Origin: Mycobacterium sp. KBS0706
GTDB taxonomy: Bacteria > Pseudomonadota > Alphaproteobacteria > DSM-16000 > Inquilinaceae
DNA: 64,000 nucleotides
Direction of reading: 5' to 3'
Assembly: GCF_005938675.2 (NCBI RefSeq)
Contig: NZ_VCCH02000006.1
Location: 62,001-126,000, forward strand
The position numbers and the translations under genes are program-made. Position 1 is the first letter of the stretch. Every line of letters starts with the position of its first letter. A model generated the notes under the pieces. That model was given only the letters and a program-made list of their open reading frames with translations. It had not been told where the DNA came from and made no database searches. This document shows, piece by piece, positions 37,530-45,909 of the stretch.

Positions 37530-39138
37530 GGGTCAGGTCGTCGATCAGGCTTTGGGGGTCGGCGGCGCTGTTGTCGCGCATCCGCCGCATGTGCTGGACG
37601 AACAGGTCGACATAAGGCAGCAGCGCGTCGGAGCCGCGGGCGTGCAGCTCGGCCTTCAGCGCCGGCAACTGGGCGGCGATGATCTCGTCCGAATAGTCGC
37701 TGCCGGTGCTGAGCACGGTGTCGACATAGGTCTCGCGTGAGGTCTTGACGGTGTCCTCCAGCCCGTCCCGCTGGGCCTCCATCTCGCCGATCCGGGCGGT
37801 GGCGTCGGCGATGGCCTTGCGGATCGGCGGATCCTGGCGCCGGGCCTGCAGCTGGCGCAACGCCGGCCGGGCCACGCCCTCGATCGCGCGCTGCACCGCC
37901 AGCAGCCGCTGATGGTCGGTGCGCAGCTTGTTGCCGAGCAGGGCGCCGACATTGATCAGCAGCCGGATGGTGCGGTCCCGGGCGTCGTTGCGGTCGACCA
38001 GCGCCTCGCGGATCGATCGGCCGGCGTCGCGCAGCTGGGCCCGGACCGCCTCGTCGCCCGCCTGGTCGGCGAGGCGGTCGATGGTGCCGAGCGCGGTATC
38101 CTCGCGGCGCGCGGTCGACGGGGCCTCGCCGGAGGACGGCATCGCCTCCCAGGCCTTCTCGATCTCGGTCAGCTTCTCGGGCGAGGTCACCACCGGCGCC
38201 GCGACCACCAGGCGGAAGCCGAGCTGCTGGCTTTCCGTGGCCGTGGCGGCGCCGGCGGCGTAGTAGGGCATCTCGACCCGCATGCCGGACCGGATCTGGC
38301 TCAGCGGGGTGTTGTAGTCGCCGCCGCGCGCGATGAAGCCACCGGCCTGGCCGTGCAGCCGGCCGCGCCGGTTCAGCCGGAAGGATTCCAGCATCATCTC
38401 CGCGGCGTTGCCCAGGATGTCGTGCAGCCCGAGCGGGTTGGGCTTGAGCAGCCCGATCGGGTGCAGCCGGCCCTCGGCCGAGCCGGTGCCCTGGTACCAG
38501 ACATAGTCGGCGGCGCCCTCCGGCATCGGGAACCGGGCCGCCAGGAAATTCTCGGAGGACACGGCCATGCCGCCGCGGGCCGCATATTCCCATTCGTCCT
38601 CGGTCGGCAGGCGCAGGAAGCCGGGCGTGCCCGATTCCGCGGGCAGCTTGTCGCGCGCATGAGCCAGAAGCCATTGCGAATAGCGGTTGGCGAAGCCGAC
38701 CACGTCGAACCAGGAGATCTCGGTCTGCGGCACGCGCTGCCGCATCCCGGGGGCCGGGCAGGCATCGCCGGACAGCGCCGCCCATTGGGCGCGGGTGACC
38801 TCGTATTTGCCGATCAGGAAATAGCGGGTGCCGGGGACGGCAGGGTCGCCGAAGGCGCCGGCGATCACGTCATAGCGCCGGTCGCTGAAGAAGCCGAGCT
38901 CGGGCTGGGCGTCGCCGAACTGGACCCGGACGTCGTCGAGCACCCCGGTCGAGGGCAGGGCGACGCGGCGGAACGCCATGGCGCCGCCGCAGGGCATCGG
39001 CAGCACCACGTCGCCTTCCGCCGGGGCGGGGTTGTAGGCCTCGACCGGCCAGGGGGCGTCCTCGGCGATGGCCGGAGAGGCCGTCAGCAGCGCGGCGCCG
39101 ATCAGCAGGCCCCGGAGGGACGACCGGCGCTCAGCCAT
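37525..39138 (-). CDS. tagR: TagR-like protein (SUMF1/FGE-fold, T6SS threonine-phosphorylation pathway)
   Basis: 537 residues with a signal peptide (SSLRGLLIGAALLTASPAIAEDA). The FGE/SUMF1 fold spans about 40-315: GKYEVTRAQWAAL, FLRLPTEDEWEYAARGG, NPLGLHDILGNAAEMM, FIARGGDYNTPLSQIRSGMR and LGFRLVV. The active-site cysteine pair of true formylglycine enzymes is not visible, as in TagR of Pseudomonas, a periplasmic activator of PpkA. A long helical C-terminal extension (about 330-537) is extra compared with a minimal SUMF1 domain. It follows TagS- and TagT-like genes on the same strand and overlaps the permease gene by eight bases. Gene symbol by order and fold similarity. Confidence 0.8.
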   Translation of the reverse strand: MAERRSSLRGLLIGAALLTASPAIAEDAPWPVEAYNPAPAEGDVVLPMPCGGAMAFRRVALPSTGVLDDVRVQFGDAQPELGFFSDRRYDVIAGAFGDPAVPGTRYFLIGKYEVTRAQWAALSGDACPAPGMRQRVPQTEISWFDVVGFANRYSQWLLAHARDKLPAESGTPGFLRLPTEDEWEYAARGGMAVSSENFLAARFPMPEGAADYVWYQGTGSAEGRLHPIGLLKPNPLGLHDILGNAAEMMLESFRLNRRGRLHGQAGGFIARGGDYNTPLSQIRSGMRVEMPYYAAGAATATESQQLGFRLVVAAPVVTSPEKLTEIEKAWEAMPSSGEAPSTARREDTALGTIDRLADQAGDEAVRAQLRDAGRSIREALVDRNDARDRTIRLLINVGALLGNKLRTDHQRLLAVQRAIEGVARPALRQLQARRQDPPIRKAIADATARIGEMEAQRDGLEDTVKTSRETYVDTVLSTGSDYSDEIIAAQLPALKAELHARGSDALLPYVDLFVQHMRRMRDNSAADPQSLIDDLTR

Positions 39139-40345
39139 CGCGGAGCTCCTTGGAGGCCTCGATGCGGGCCGCCAACAGGCCGCCCCAGCTGGCCGACAGC
39201 AGCGCCGCCGCCATCGTCGCCGCCGCGGCCACGGCGAGGTGGACGGGCAGCAACCGACAGATGCGCTCGCCGGGCAGGAGGCCGGTGGCGAAGGTGGTGT
39301 TGAGCACGGTGGCGGCGCCCTGGAAGACCGCGGCGCCGAGGACGAGACCGAGCAGCGCGATCAGAACGGCCTGGGTCACCGGGAAGGCGACCAGGGCGCG
39401 GGTCGGCAGGCCGATCAGCCGCAAGAGGGCGAGGTCGCGCCGCTTCCGCTCGACATGGCTGCGCAGCCCGGCCGCCAGCGAGATCAGGTAGCCGAAGCCG
39501 CCGCAGCCGGCGATCAGCCAGAAGGCGACGCCGAGATTGCGGTCGAGCGACTGCATCTGGGCGATGTCGGCCGCGGCCGTGCGGACCGCGATGTCCTGGC
39601 GCCGGAACGCCTCCTCCAGCCCGGCCACGTCGTAGATCGAGCGGGCATAGAGGCGGAACCGGGCGAAGCTGCGCTCGGTCTGCGGCCGCGGCCCCCCGGA
39701 CCAGCCGCGGTCGTCGACGGCGTAGCCGTCGCGCCAGTCCTCGGTGGCGACGAGCAGGTCGAGCGGCGCCAGGATCGCCTCGCCCGGCGAGACCGGCTGG
39801 TCGGTGATGCCGGAGACGGTGAGCGGGATGCGCTGCGCCTCCAGCGTGCCGTCGCGCTGGCGGGTGATCTCGGCGACCAGCCGGCCGCCCTCGGCGACGC
39901 CCAGGGATTCGGCCAGCCGCCGCGTCAGCACCACCGCGGCGCCGGCCGGGGGCTCGGCCGCGCCGAGCATCGGGTCGCCGCGGCCGGTCGGCAGCATCGG
40001 CGTGCCGGACAGGGTGCGGCCGCCCGCCTCGCTGCGCAGCCGGGTGATGCCGGCGGCGATCGCGCGGGTCGCCGGCGTGACGAAGGCGACGTCCGGCCGG
40101 GCGGCGAGCTCGGCGAAGACTGCGTCGCCGAAGCAGCCGCTGCCGGCGGGGACGATCTCGCGGTTGCGCGGGTCCTCGATCAGGCGCTGGGCCATGGTGT
40201 CGATCAGGCCGAAGCGCAGCCCGAACAGGACGAGAAGGGGCGCGAGGACCGCGGCCAGGCCGAGCACCTGGCACAGCGCGATGCGCCAGTCATGGCCGAA
40301 ATCCCGGGTGGCGAGGCGCGCCGCCATGGTGATGCGTCCGGTCAT
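39131..40345 (-). CDS. tagS: TagS-like FtsX-type permease
   Basis: A 404-residue inner-membrane protein of the FtsX/MacB permease type. A first helix at about 24-46 (LCQVLGLAAVLAPLLVLFGLRF) is followed by an extracytoplasmic domain and then three helices near the C-terminus (VAFWLIAGCGGFGYLISLAAGLRS, RALVAFPVTQAVLIALLGLVLG and LAVAAAATMAAALLSASWGGLLA). ERKRRDLALLRLIGLPTRALVAFPV is the conserved cytoplasmic FtsX loop. The start at 40345 is fixed by composition; the open frame before it is in the ATPase gene. With the TagT-like ATPase it forms a Tag-type envelope complex that in Pseudomonas relays signals to PpkA. Confidence 0.82.
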   Translation of the reverse strand: MTGRITMAARLATRDFGHDWRIALCQVLGLAAVLAPLLVLFGLRFGLIDTMAQRLIEDPRNREIVPAGSGCFGDAVFAELAARPDVAFVTPATRAIAAGITRLRSEAGGRTLSGTPMLPTGRGDPMLGAAEPPAGAAVVLTRRLAESLGVAEGGRLVAEITRQRDGTLEAQRIPLTVSGITDQPVSPGEAILAPLDLLVATEDWRDGYAVDDRGWSGGPRPQTERSFARFRLYARSIYDVAGLEEAFRRQDIAVRTAAADIAQMQSLDRNLGVAFWLIAGCGGFGYLISLAAGLRSHVERKRRDLALLRLIGLPTRALVAFPVTQAVLIALLGLVLGAAVFQGAATVLNTTFATGLLPGERICRLLPVHLAVAAAATMAAALLSASWGGLLAARIEASKELRDG

Positions 40346-40349
40346 CGGC

Positions 40350-41078
40350 TCAGGTCCAGAAATAGGCGCGCACGACGTCGTCCTCGCGGCGCAGGGCATG
40401 GCCGATGATCCGCCGCCCGCTGGCCTGGGTGCGCGACCAGTCATGCGAGGCGATGACGGCCGTGGTCCGGAAGCGTTCGACCGTCTCGACCAGCAGGGCG
40501 AATACCCGGTCGGCCGTCGGCGGGTCGAGCGAGGCGGTGGGCTCGTCGGCCAGCAGGACGTCCGGGCGATGGGCCAGGGCGCGGGCGATGGCGACCCGCT
40601 GCCGCTCACCCACCGAAAGCCGGTCCGGCTTGAGGCCGAGCAGCCGGCCGAGGCCCAGCCGGTCCGCCAGCTCGCGCACATGGCCGGGATCGTAGCGCCC
40701 GGCGATGCGGGCGGTCAGGGCGATGTTCTCGACCACCGAGAGATAGGGCAGGAGGCCGCCGGTCTGCAGCACATAGCCGATGCTGCGCGCCCGCAGCGCG
40801 GCCAGCGCGTCCCGCCGCCGCCGGCGCCACAGCGCCGCGAGATCCAGCGGCGGACGGCCGATGGCCGCCAGCTCGAAGGTCTCTGCCCGGTCCGGCGCCA
40901 GCGTCCCTGCCAGCAGGTCCAGCAGCGTCGACTTGCCGGATCCCGACTGGCCGTTGAGGAACAGGATCTCGCTGCGCGGCACCACCAGGTTGCTGACATG
41001 CAGCTCGAACCCGGCCGTGCGGGCGCCGCGCCGCAGCACCACGTCGCGCAGCGTGTAGACGGGGGCCGGGCCGATCAT
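40350..41078 (-). CDS. tagT: TagT-like ABC ATPase (LolD/MacB type)
   Basis: A 242-residue cytoplasmic ATPase. Walker A is GQSGSGKST, the signature LSVGERQR, Walker B VLLADEPTASLD, with the H-loop in VIASHDWSR. ATG at 41078 overlaps the stop of the upstream VWA gene (ATGA), and the TagS-like permease starts four bases after its stop. LolD-type ATPases pair with FtsX-like permeases, as here. It is part of a T6SS phospho-signalling block with TagR, TagS, VWA protein and kinase. Confidence 0.85.
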   Translation of the reverse strand: MIGPAPVYTLRDVVLRRGARTAGFELHVSNLVVPRSEILFLNGQSGSGKSTLLDLLAGTLAPDRAETFELAAIGRPPLDLAALWRRRRRDALAALRARSIGYVLQTGGLLPYLSVVENIALTARIAGRYDPGHVRELADRLGLGRLLGLKPDRLSVGERQRVAIARALAHRPDVLLADEPTASLDPPTADRVFALLVETVERFRTTAVIASHDWSRTQASGRRIIGHALRREDDVVRAYFWT

Positions 41079-43087
41079 GGCAGCGCATCGAGCGGCATCG
41101 GATAGACCGCCTCGCCGCCGGTGCGCTGGCCGTCGAGCGCGATCCACAAATCGGTGTTGTCGTAGATCTGCTGGTACAGCGTCACCTTGGCCTGCAGGTC
41201 GTCCAGGAACTGGCGCTGCTGGCCGAAGCTCCAGGACAGCCAGTCATCCTCGGTCAGCTCCATGATCCGGCTGCGATAGGGCAGGCCTTCGAGGTATTCG
41301 CCGATCAGCCCGAGTTCGGCCAGGTGCCGCGACTCCTCCTGGCCGACGCCCTCCGGCCGCCGGGCCATGGTCGCGGCGGCGCTGCGCAGCTGGCGGAAGA
41401 AGTCGTTCGGCGCCACCCGCGTCGCCTCGCCGGCATCGATGATCGCCGCGAGCGTCGTCTGCAGGTCGGACAGCTGGTTCTTGGTGATCAGGACGCGCAC
41501 GTCGAGCGCCTTGCGGGCCGGGTTGGCGATGTCGCGGTCCGAGATCCAGGACGAGAACAGGCGCGGGACGCGGCCGTTCTCCTTCTGGCCGAGATAGGCG
41601 AGCTGCATGGCGCGTCCGACCAGCCCGGTGCGGGCCAGCGCCTCCCGGCTCGGATCGTCGGCCTTGGTGTCGGCGGCGGCAGGCGCATCCGCCGCGGGCG
41701 CCACCTGGCCCTCCGCGGCCGTCTGCATCTGGCCGAGCATGATCCCGGCGATCCGGTCGATCACCGACCCGAAGGTGCGCAGGTCGCCCCCTTCGATCGG
41801 GAAGTACAGGCTGCCGACATTGGGATAGTCGGACAGCGGCTGATAGGCGTCCTCGGCGGCGGCGTGGTCGTCCTTGCCGGCGGCGGTCTTCAGGTGGATC
41901 ACCAGCACCGCGGCGCCCTTCGACTGGGCCAGCAGCCGCAGCTGGTCGGGGTCGAGATGGGTGGAGGAATAGGGGTCGTTGGCCCGGCGCGGGCTGGCGT
42001 CGGTGATCAGCACGATCAGCCGCCCGGCCACGCCGGTCCAGTCGATGTCGTCCAGCGCGGCCTTGACCCCGGCGAAGGAATCCTCGCGGAAGTCGCGGTT
42101 GTCGGCATGCGAGACCTTGGCCGCGTCGAAGCGGTCGAGGAACCCCTTCGGGTCGAGCCCGTCGGACAGCGTGGCGAAGACCTTGGCGATGTACTCGTCG
42201 GGGCGGCCGTCATCGAGCACGTCGCGGAACCCGACCAGGCCGAGGCTGAGCTTGTCGCCCTCCTCGGCGTGCAGCTTCTCGATCAGGGTGCGGATGGTCT
42301 CGCGCGTCCGCGCCACATAGGGGTCCATCGACACGGTGGTGTCGACCACGAAGACGACGCCGGCGCGGTAGCCGGCCATCACCTGCGCCGTGTCGGCGGC
42401 GTTGGTCGCCTGCGGTGGCGGGTCTGCAGTCTCCTGCAGCGAGGTCGCCGCAACCTGCAGGGCCAGGCCGGGGAAGCCCTTGGCGAAATAGCCATCGGTC
42501 CAGTTCAGGATCGGCAGCAGGTAGAACGTCTTGGCCGGATCGATCCAGGTCGAGGGCTCGATCGCCGCGATCGGGCTGTCCGGCGGCAGCGTTCCGGAAA
42601 CCGCCGCTTGCCGAAGCGCCGCGGTTCGGGCCTCCGCATCCGGCGCTTCCATGATCGACAGCAGCGGCGCGGAATCCTTGAAGAATAGAGCACGGTCGCG
42701 GTTGACCGGGTTGGTGAAGTTCACCACCAGGGTCTGCTTCCAGTCGATCGCCTCGGCCTCGGGAAGCCAGCCCAGCGTCTGGCCGCCGGTGTTGGGCCCG
42801 ACCTCGAGCCAGTTGCCGCCGTCGCCGGCCGCCCGGGCATAGACGAAGACCATGGTCAGCGGCGGGATCTCGGCCTCGGCCGGCGGCCCGCCCGGGGACT
42901 GGGACGGCCGCGCGCCCGGGCGGGTCAGCACCCGCTGCCACAGGCTCGTCGTGCCGGCCATCAGCAGCGGCTTGCGGGCGCCGGGCGAAGGTGCCGGGTC
43001 CTGGGCGATCGCCGGGGCGGCAAAGGCCGCCAGCCAGGCCAGGGCCAGCAGGGTGGCGAGGCGGAGCCGGAAGGCTGGGATCGTCAT
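41075..43087 (-). CDS. Secreted VWA-domain protein, homologous to the C-terminal half of PpkA
   Basis: 670 residues with a signal peptide (RLRLATLLALAWLAAFAAPAIAQ). The middle matches the periplasmic half of T6SS kinase PpkA: WLEVG, DWKQTLVVNFTNPVNRDRALFFKD and TFYLLPILNWTDGYF. The VWA domain starts at GVVFVVDTTVSMDPYV, with the metal-site motif DTTVS at 249-253, and continues through VLITDASPRR. In Pseudomonas aeruginosa these regions are one protein with the kinase; here they are separate genes overlapping by four bases. It probably contacts the kinase and the TagR-like protein in the periplasm. The last residues (LYQQIYDNTDLWIALDGQ) resemble the PpkA end. Confidence 0.85.
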   Translation of the reverse strand: MTIPAFRLRLATLLALAWLAAFAAPAIAQDPAPSPGARKPLLMAGTTSLWQRVLTRPGARPSQSPGGPPAEAEIPPLTMVFVYARAAGDGGNWLEVGPNTGGQTLGWLPEAEAIDWKQTLVVNFTNPVNRDRALFFKDSAPLLSIMEAPDAEARTAALRQAAVSGTLPPDSPIAAIEPSTWIDPAKTFYLLPILNWTDGYFAKGFPGLALQVAATSLQETADPPPQATNAADTAQVMAGYRAGVVFVVDTTVSMDPYVARTRETIRTLIEKLHAEEGDKLSLGLVGFRDVLDDGRPDEYIAKVFATLSDGLDPKGFLDRFDAAKVSHADNRDFREDSFAGVKAALDDIDWTGVAGRLIVLITDASPRRANDPYSSTHLDPDQLRLLAQSKGAAVLVIHLKTAAGKDDHAAAEDAYQPLSDYPNVGSLYFPIEGGDLRTFGSVIDRIAGIMLGQMQTAAEGQVAPAADAPAAADTKADDPSREALARTGLVGRAMQLAYLGQKENGRVPRLFSSWISDRDIANPARKALDVRVLITKNQLSDLQTTLAAIIDAGEATRVAPNDFFRQLRSAAATMARRPEGVGQEESRHLAELGLIGEYLEGLPYRSRIMELTEDDWLSWSFGQQRQFLDDLQAKVTLYQQIYDNTDLWIALDGQRTGGEAVYPMPLDALP

Positions 43088-44547
43088 CGCGCGGACTCCG
43101 CGTTGTCGAGGGCCTGCAGCCGGGCGCGGGCGATGCCGATGCCGCGCTGCAGGGCCAAGGCGTAGAACTCCCGCGCCCTGGTCGGGTTGGGGGCGCTGAA
43201 TGGGTTCGGGCCGGTGGTCCGGACATTCGGGTCGTAGAACTGCGCGATGCCGAAGGCCGCGTCGCCGCTGCCGCGCCGCGAGGCCTCCTCCCACAGCACC
43301 AGCGCCGTGTCGGCGTCGCGCTTTTCGGTCAGGAAGCGCTGGCCGGCGGCGAAGACCTCGGCCGGCGCCAGCGTCAGGATCCGCGGCAGCTGTTCGCGGT
43401 CGAGCTCCTGCGCCGGCTCCGCCGCGCCCGGCGGTGCCGACATCAGCGGCAGCGGCGCGGGTGCCGCCGGGGGAGAGTCCGGACCGGACCACCACCACCC
43501 CGCGCCGGCGAAGGCCATCAGAGTGAGGAGCAGGGCGGCACCGAGGGCCGGCCGCGATCGGAGGCGTTCGAGCCAACGGAGCCGGTCGGGCTCCGCCTCG
43601 TCGACCAGGCTGCGCATCGATTGCGGCCGGTCGCGCGGATCGGGGGCCAGCATGCGGGTGATCTGGGTGGCGAGGCCGGGCGGCACGCCGTCCAGATCGG
43701 GGGTGGTCTTGCGGGCCTCGACCGTGGCCATCATGGTCTTGCCCATCTCCAGCGGCCGGCCGCGCGCGGCAGCGGCGAGAACCAGGCCCAGGCTGTAGAT
43801 GTCGGACCGGCCGTCGACTTGGGCGCCGAACAACCCGATCTGTTCCGGCGAGGCCCAGGACAGCTTGCCGGCGAAGCGGCTGCCGACCAGGGTCCGCATG
43901 CTCGGGTCGGCGAAGCGGGCGATGCCGAAATCGATCAGCTTCGCCTGCTCCAGCCGGCCATGCTCGAGGATCACGTTGTCGGGCGACAGATCGCGGTGAT
44001 AGATGCCCTTGTCATGGGCCTCGGCCAGCCCGGCGGCCAGGCGGTCGCGCAGCTGGGCGATCTCGTGCGGCGCGAGCGGTCCCTGGCGCAGCCGGTCGCG
44101 CAGTGACGGGCCGTCGACATACTCCATGATCAGATGCAGTCGGCCGGTTGAGTCGCGGAACAGGCCGTCATAGGCGACGATCGCCGCGTGCCGGATCTTG
44201 CGCAGGGCCTCGGCCTCGCGCAGGAACAGGCTGACGATCGACTCGTCGCCGGCCAGGTCGGGCCGGATGATCTTGATCGCATGCAGCGTCCGCTGGTCGC
44301 GGTGCTCGGCCTGGTAGATCTCGCCCATGCCGCCGCGGCCGATCAGCCGGATGATGCGGTAGGTGTGCAGCACCACCGTCCCCGGCGCCAGCGACGGCCC
44401 GTCCTCCGCCGGCGCGGCCGGGGCGTCGGGCTCGCCTGGCGCGGCCGAGGCCCTCGGTGCGGCCGAGGCGCTCGGCGCGGCCGGTGCGACCAGGCGCGTC
44501 TCGTCGGCCGGCGGCGTCTCGGCGTCACGCATCGGATCGGCGGTCAT
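43084..44547 (-). CDS. ppkA: T6SS Ser/Thr protein kinase (PpkA-like, lacking the VWA part)
   Basis: 487 residues with ATG at 44547. An Ala/Pro-rich N-terminus leads to a Hanks-type kinase domain (about 63-320): glycine loop IGRGGMGEIY, K92 in HAIKIIR, catalytic HRDLSPDN (184-191) and DFG (206-208), GKLSWASPEQ activation segment end. One membrane helix lies at about 335-352 (ALLLTLMAFAGAGWWW), and a Sel1-like periplasmic tail (VLWEEASRRGSGDAAFGIAQFY) follows. It would phosphorylate the FHA protein of the T6SS. The companion VWA domain is a separate downstream gene, so PpkA appears split after its membrane segment. It is the second gene of a run that starts with a small secreted protein. Confidence 0.87.
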   Translation of the reverse strand: MTADPMRDAETPPADETRLVAPAAPSASAAPRASAAPGEPDAPAAPAEDGPSLAPGTVVLHTYRIIRLIGRGGMGEIYQAEHRDQRTLHAIKIIRPDLAGDESIVSLFLREAEALRKIRHAAIVAYDGLFRDSTGRLHLIMEYVDGPSLRDRLRQGPLAPHEIAQLRDRLAAGLAEAHDKGIYHRDLSPDNVILEHGRLEQAKLIDFGIARFADPSMRTLVGSRFAGKLSWASPEQIGLFGAQVDGRSDIYSLGLVLAAAARGRPLEMGKTMMATVEARKTTPDLDGVPPGLATQITRMLAPDPRDRPQSMRSLVDEAEPDRLRWLERLRSRPALGAALLLTLMAFAGAGWWWSGPDSPPAAPAPLPLMSAPPGAAEPAQELDREQLPRILTLAPAEVFAAGQRFLTEKRDADTALVLWEEASRRGSGDAAFGIAQFYDPNVRTTGPNPFSAPNPTRAREFYALALQRGIGIARARLQALDNAESAR

Positions 44548-44555
44548 GACCACGG

Positions 44556-45068
44556 CTACCAGACCGGCGGCAGCTCGCTGACGACCAGCACGGCCGGCAC
44601 CGGCCGGTCGGGGGCCTCGACCGACGCCACCCAGACGGCGTAGGAGCCGTTCCCGGGCGCGTTGATCGTCATCGCCGGGTTGACGCCCCCCGCCTCGCTG
44701 TCGTCGGCGCAGAGCCACTGCCCCGCGGGGGTGTGGACCACCAGCGCCGTGTCCGTGCCCGCCGCCACGTAGAAATTCACCGGGCCGGGGACATCCTCGA
44801 GATCGATCGTCGCATCGGGGCGTTCCGGCGTGATGTTGCCGACGCAGTCGCCGGCCAGGCCCACGACCGACATGCGCCCTCCGGCCAGGACGCCGATCGG
44901 CAACGGATCGGTCCGGAACGCCCCCGTCAGGGTGGCGGCCAGATAGTAGGGCCGGGCCGTCGGGTCCGGCGGTGTCGCCGAAACGGCTGCGACCTGCTGC
45001 GCGATCGAGGCCGGCGTCGTCAATAACAGGAAGAAAAGAACCGCAAAGGCGCGTTTTGCGATTGGCAT
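44556..45068 (-). CDS. Secreted protein of unknown function
   Basis: 170 residues from the ATG at 45068, where GGAGG lies seven bases upstream; 31 open codons before it are not protein-like. It has a signal peptide (KRAFAVLFFLLLTTPASIAQ). The mature part has two Cys (GDCVGNI, WLCADD) and beta-rich text with GTDTALVVHTPAGQWLCADDSEAGGVNPAMTI-like repeats that resemble pre-peptidase C-terminal (PPC) domains. It stands eight bases before the kinase gene and may be a periplasmic partner of that pathway. No confident family assignment. Confidence 0.75.
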   Translation of the reverse strand: MPIAKRAFAVLFFLLLTTPASIAQQVAAVSATPPDPTARPYYLAATLTGAFRTDPLPIGVLAGGRMSVVGLAGDCVGNITPERPDATIDLEDVPGPVNFYVAAGTDTALVVHTPAGQWLCADDSEAGGVNPAMTINAPGNGSYAVWVASVEAPDRPVPAVLVVSELPPVW

Positions 45069-45240
45069 AGGTGCCTCCAGGTCGGGGCTGTTCCCAGGAA
45101 ATATGCGTCGTGATCTGGGGGCGGGCCAGAATTCATCGGCCTTTCGCCCGGATACGATCATGTCGATTTCGCATGCTCCGCAGCGGTGATGCCGGGATCA
45201 GGATGCCGGGCTTCCCGCAATCTTCGAGAAGGCGCTGCCC

Positions 45241-45858
45241 ATGTCTCCGCTCAAGTCGCCGATGATCGTGCTCGGTCTGGGCCTGCTCTGCGCCGCCTGC
45301 GCCGATCGCCTGCCGGATCCGAAGCCGTTTCCCCAATTCGGCAAGGGGGCCGCGGCCGCCGGCACGCTGCCCGCGACGCCGGTCGCCAGCACGACGCTGC
45401 CGATCGAGGTCATCGCCCGCAAGGCGCAGTCATCGCGGGTCACGCTCGACCGCGCGATGGACACGGTGCAGCAGCGGCTGAGCTTTCTGAAGAAGCTGGT
45501 GATCGAGGCCAGGGCCAATCTCGGCCAGAACGGCACCCCAGCGCAGTATGCGGCGCTGCGGCAGGCGGAAAGCCAGGTCCGCCGCGGCATGGTCCGCGCC
45601 CGGATCTCCACCGGCGATCAGACCGCCGGCTGGACCGAGCAGGCATCGACGATCAACGACCTCAGCGGCCTGATCGTCTCCGTCTCCGGGCTGGTCAACA
45701 CCATCGGCGACGGGCAGCCGGTTCCCGGGACGACGGCGCAGACCGGGGACGTGGCGAAACCGGCCGAGGTCGGCGGGACTGGCGTGTTCGCGCCGGCGCA
45801 GGCCCTTCCCGTCGTCGCGCCCGCCGCCGCGGTCGTCACTCCGCCCGGCGCAAGTTGA
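45241..45858 (+). CDS. Predicted lipoprotein, candidate T6SS accessory (TagQ-like position)
   Basis: 205 residues with a lipobox LLCAAC and lipidation at C20. The mature part is helical (VTLDRAMDTVQQRLSFLKKLVIEARANLG, about 66-95), then Ala/Pro/Val-rich to the end. It lies between the threonine-phosphorylation genes and the tss operon. In Pseudomonas the TagR/TagS/TagT block includes a lipoprotein (TagQ); position and class fit, but sequence similarity cannot be judged here. It is convergent with the peptidase gene and ends at a strong hairpin. Confidence 0.72.
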   Translation: MSPLKSPMIVLGLGLLCAACADRLPDPKPFPQFGKGAAAAGTLPATPVASTTLPIEVIARKAQSSRVTLDRAMDTVQQRLSFLKKLVIEARANLGQNGTPAQYAALRQAESQVRRGMVRARISTGDQTAGWTEQASTINDLSGLIVSVSGLVNTIGDGQPVPGTTAQTGDVAKPAEVGGTGVFAPAQALPVVAPAAAVVTPPGAS

Positions 45859-45886
45859 GCCTCGGGTCGGTTCCACAGAAGGATGG

Positions 45887-45909
45887 AGGGCGGCTTGGGG
45901 CCGCCCTTT
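45887..45909 (+). terminator. Rho-independent terminator after the lipoprotein gene
   Basis: AGGGCGGC (45887-45894) pairs with GCCGCCCT (45900-45907) around TTGGG, followed by TT. It lies 29 bases after the lipoprotein stop and just before the stop of the convergent peptidase gene, so it may serve both directions. Confidence 0.7.

Noticed and set aside
37525-39138. A sulfatase-activating formylglycine enzyme
   Set aside because: The SUMF1 fold is present but the active-site cysteine pair is not, and the T6SS tag gene order fits TagR better.
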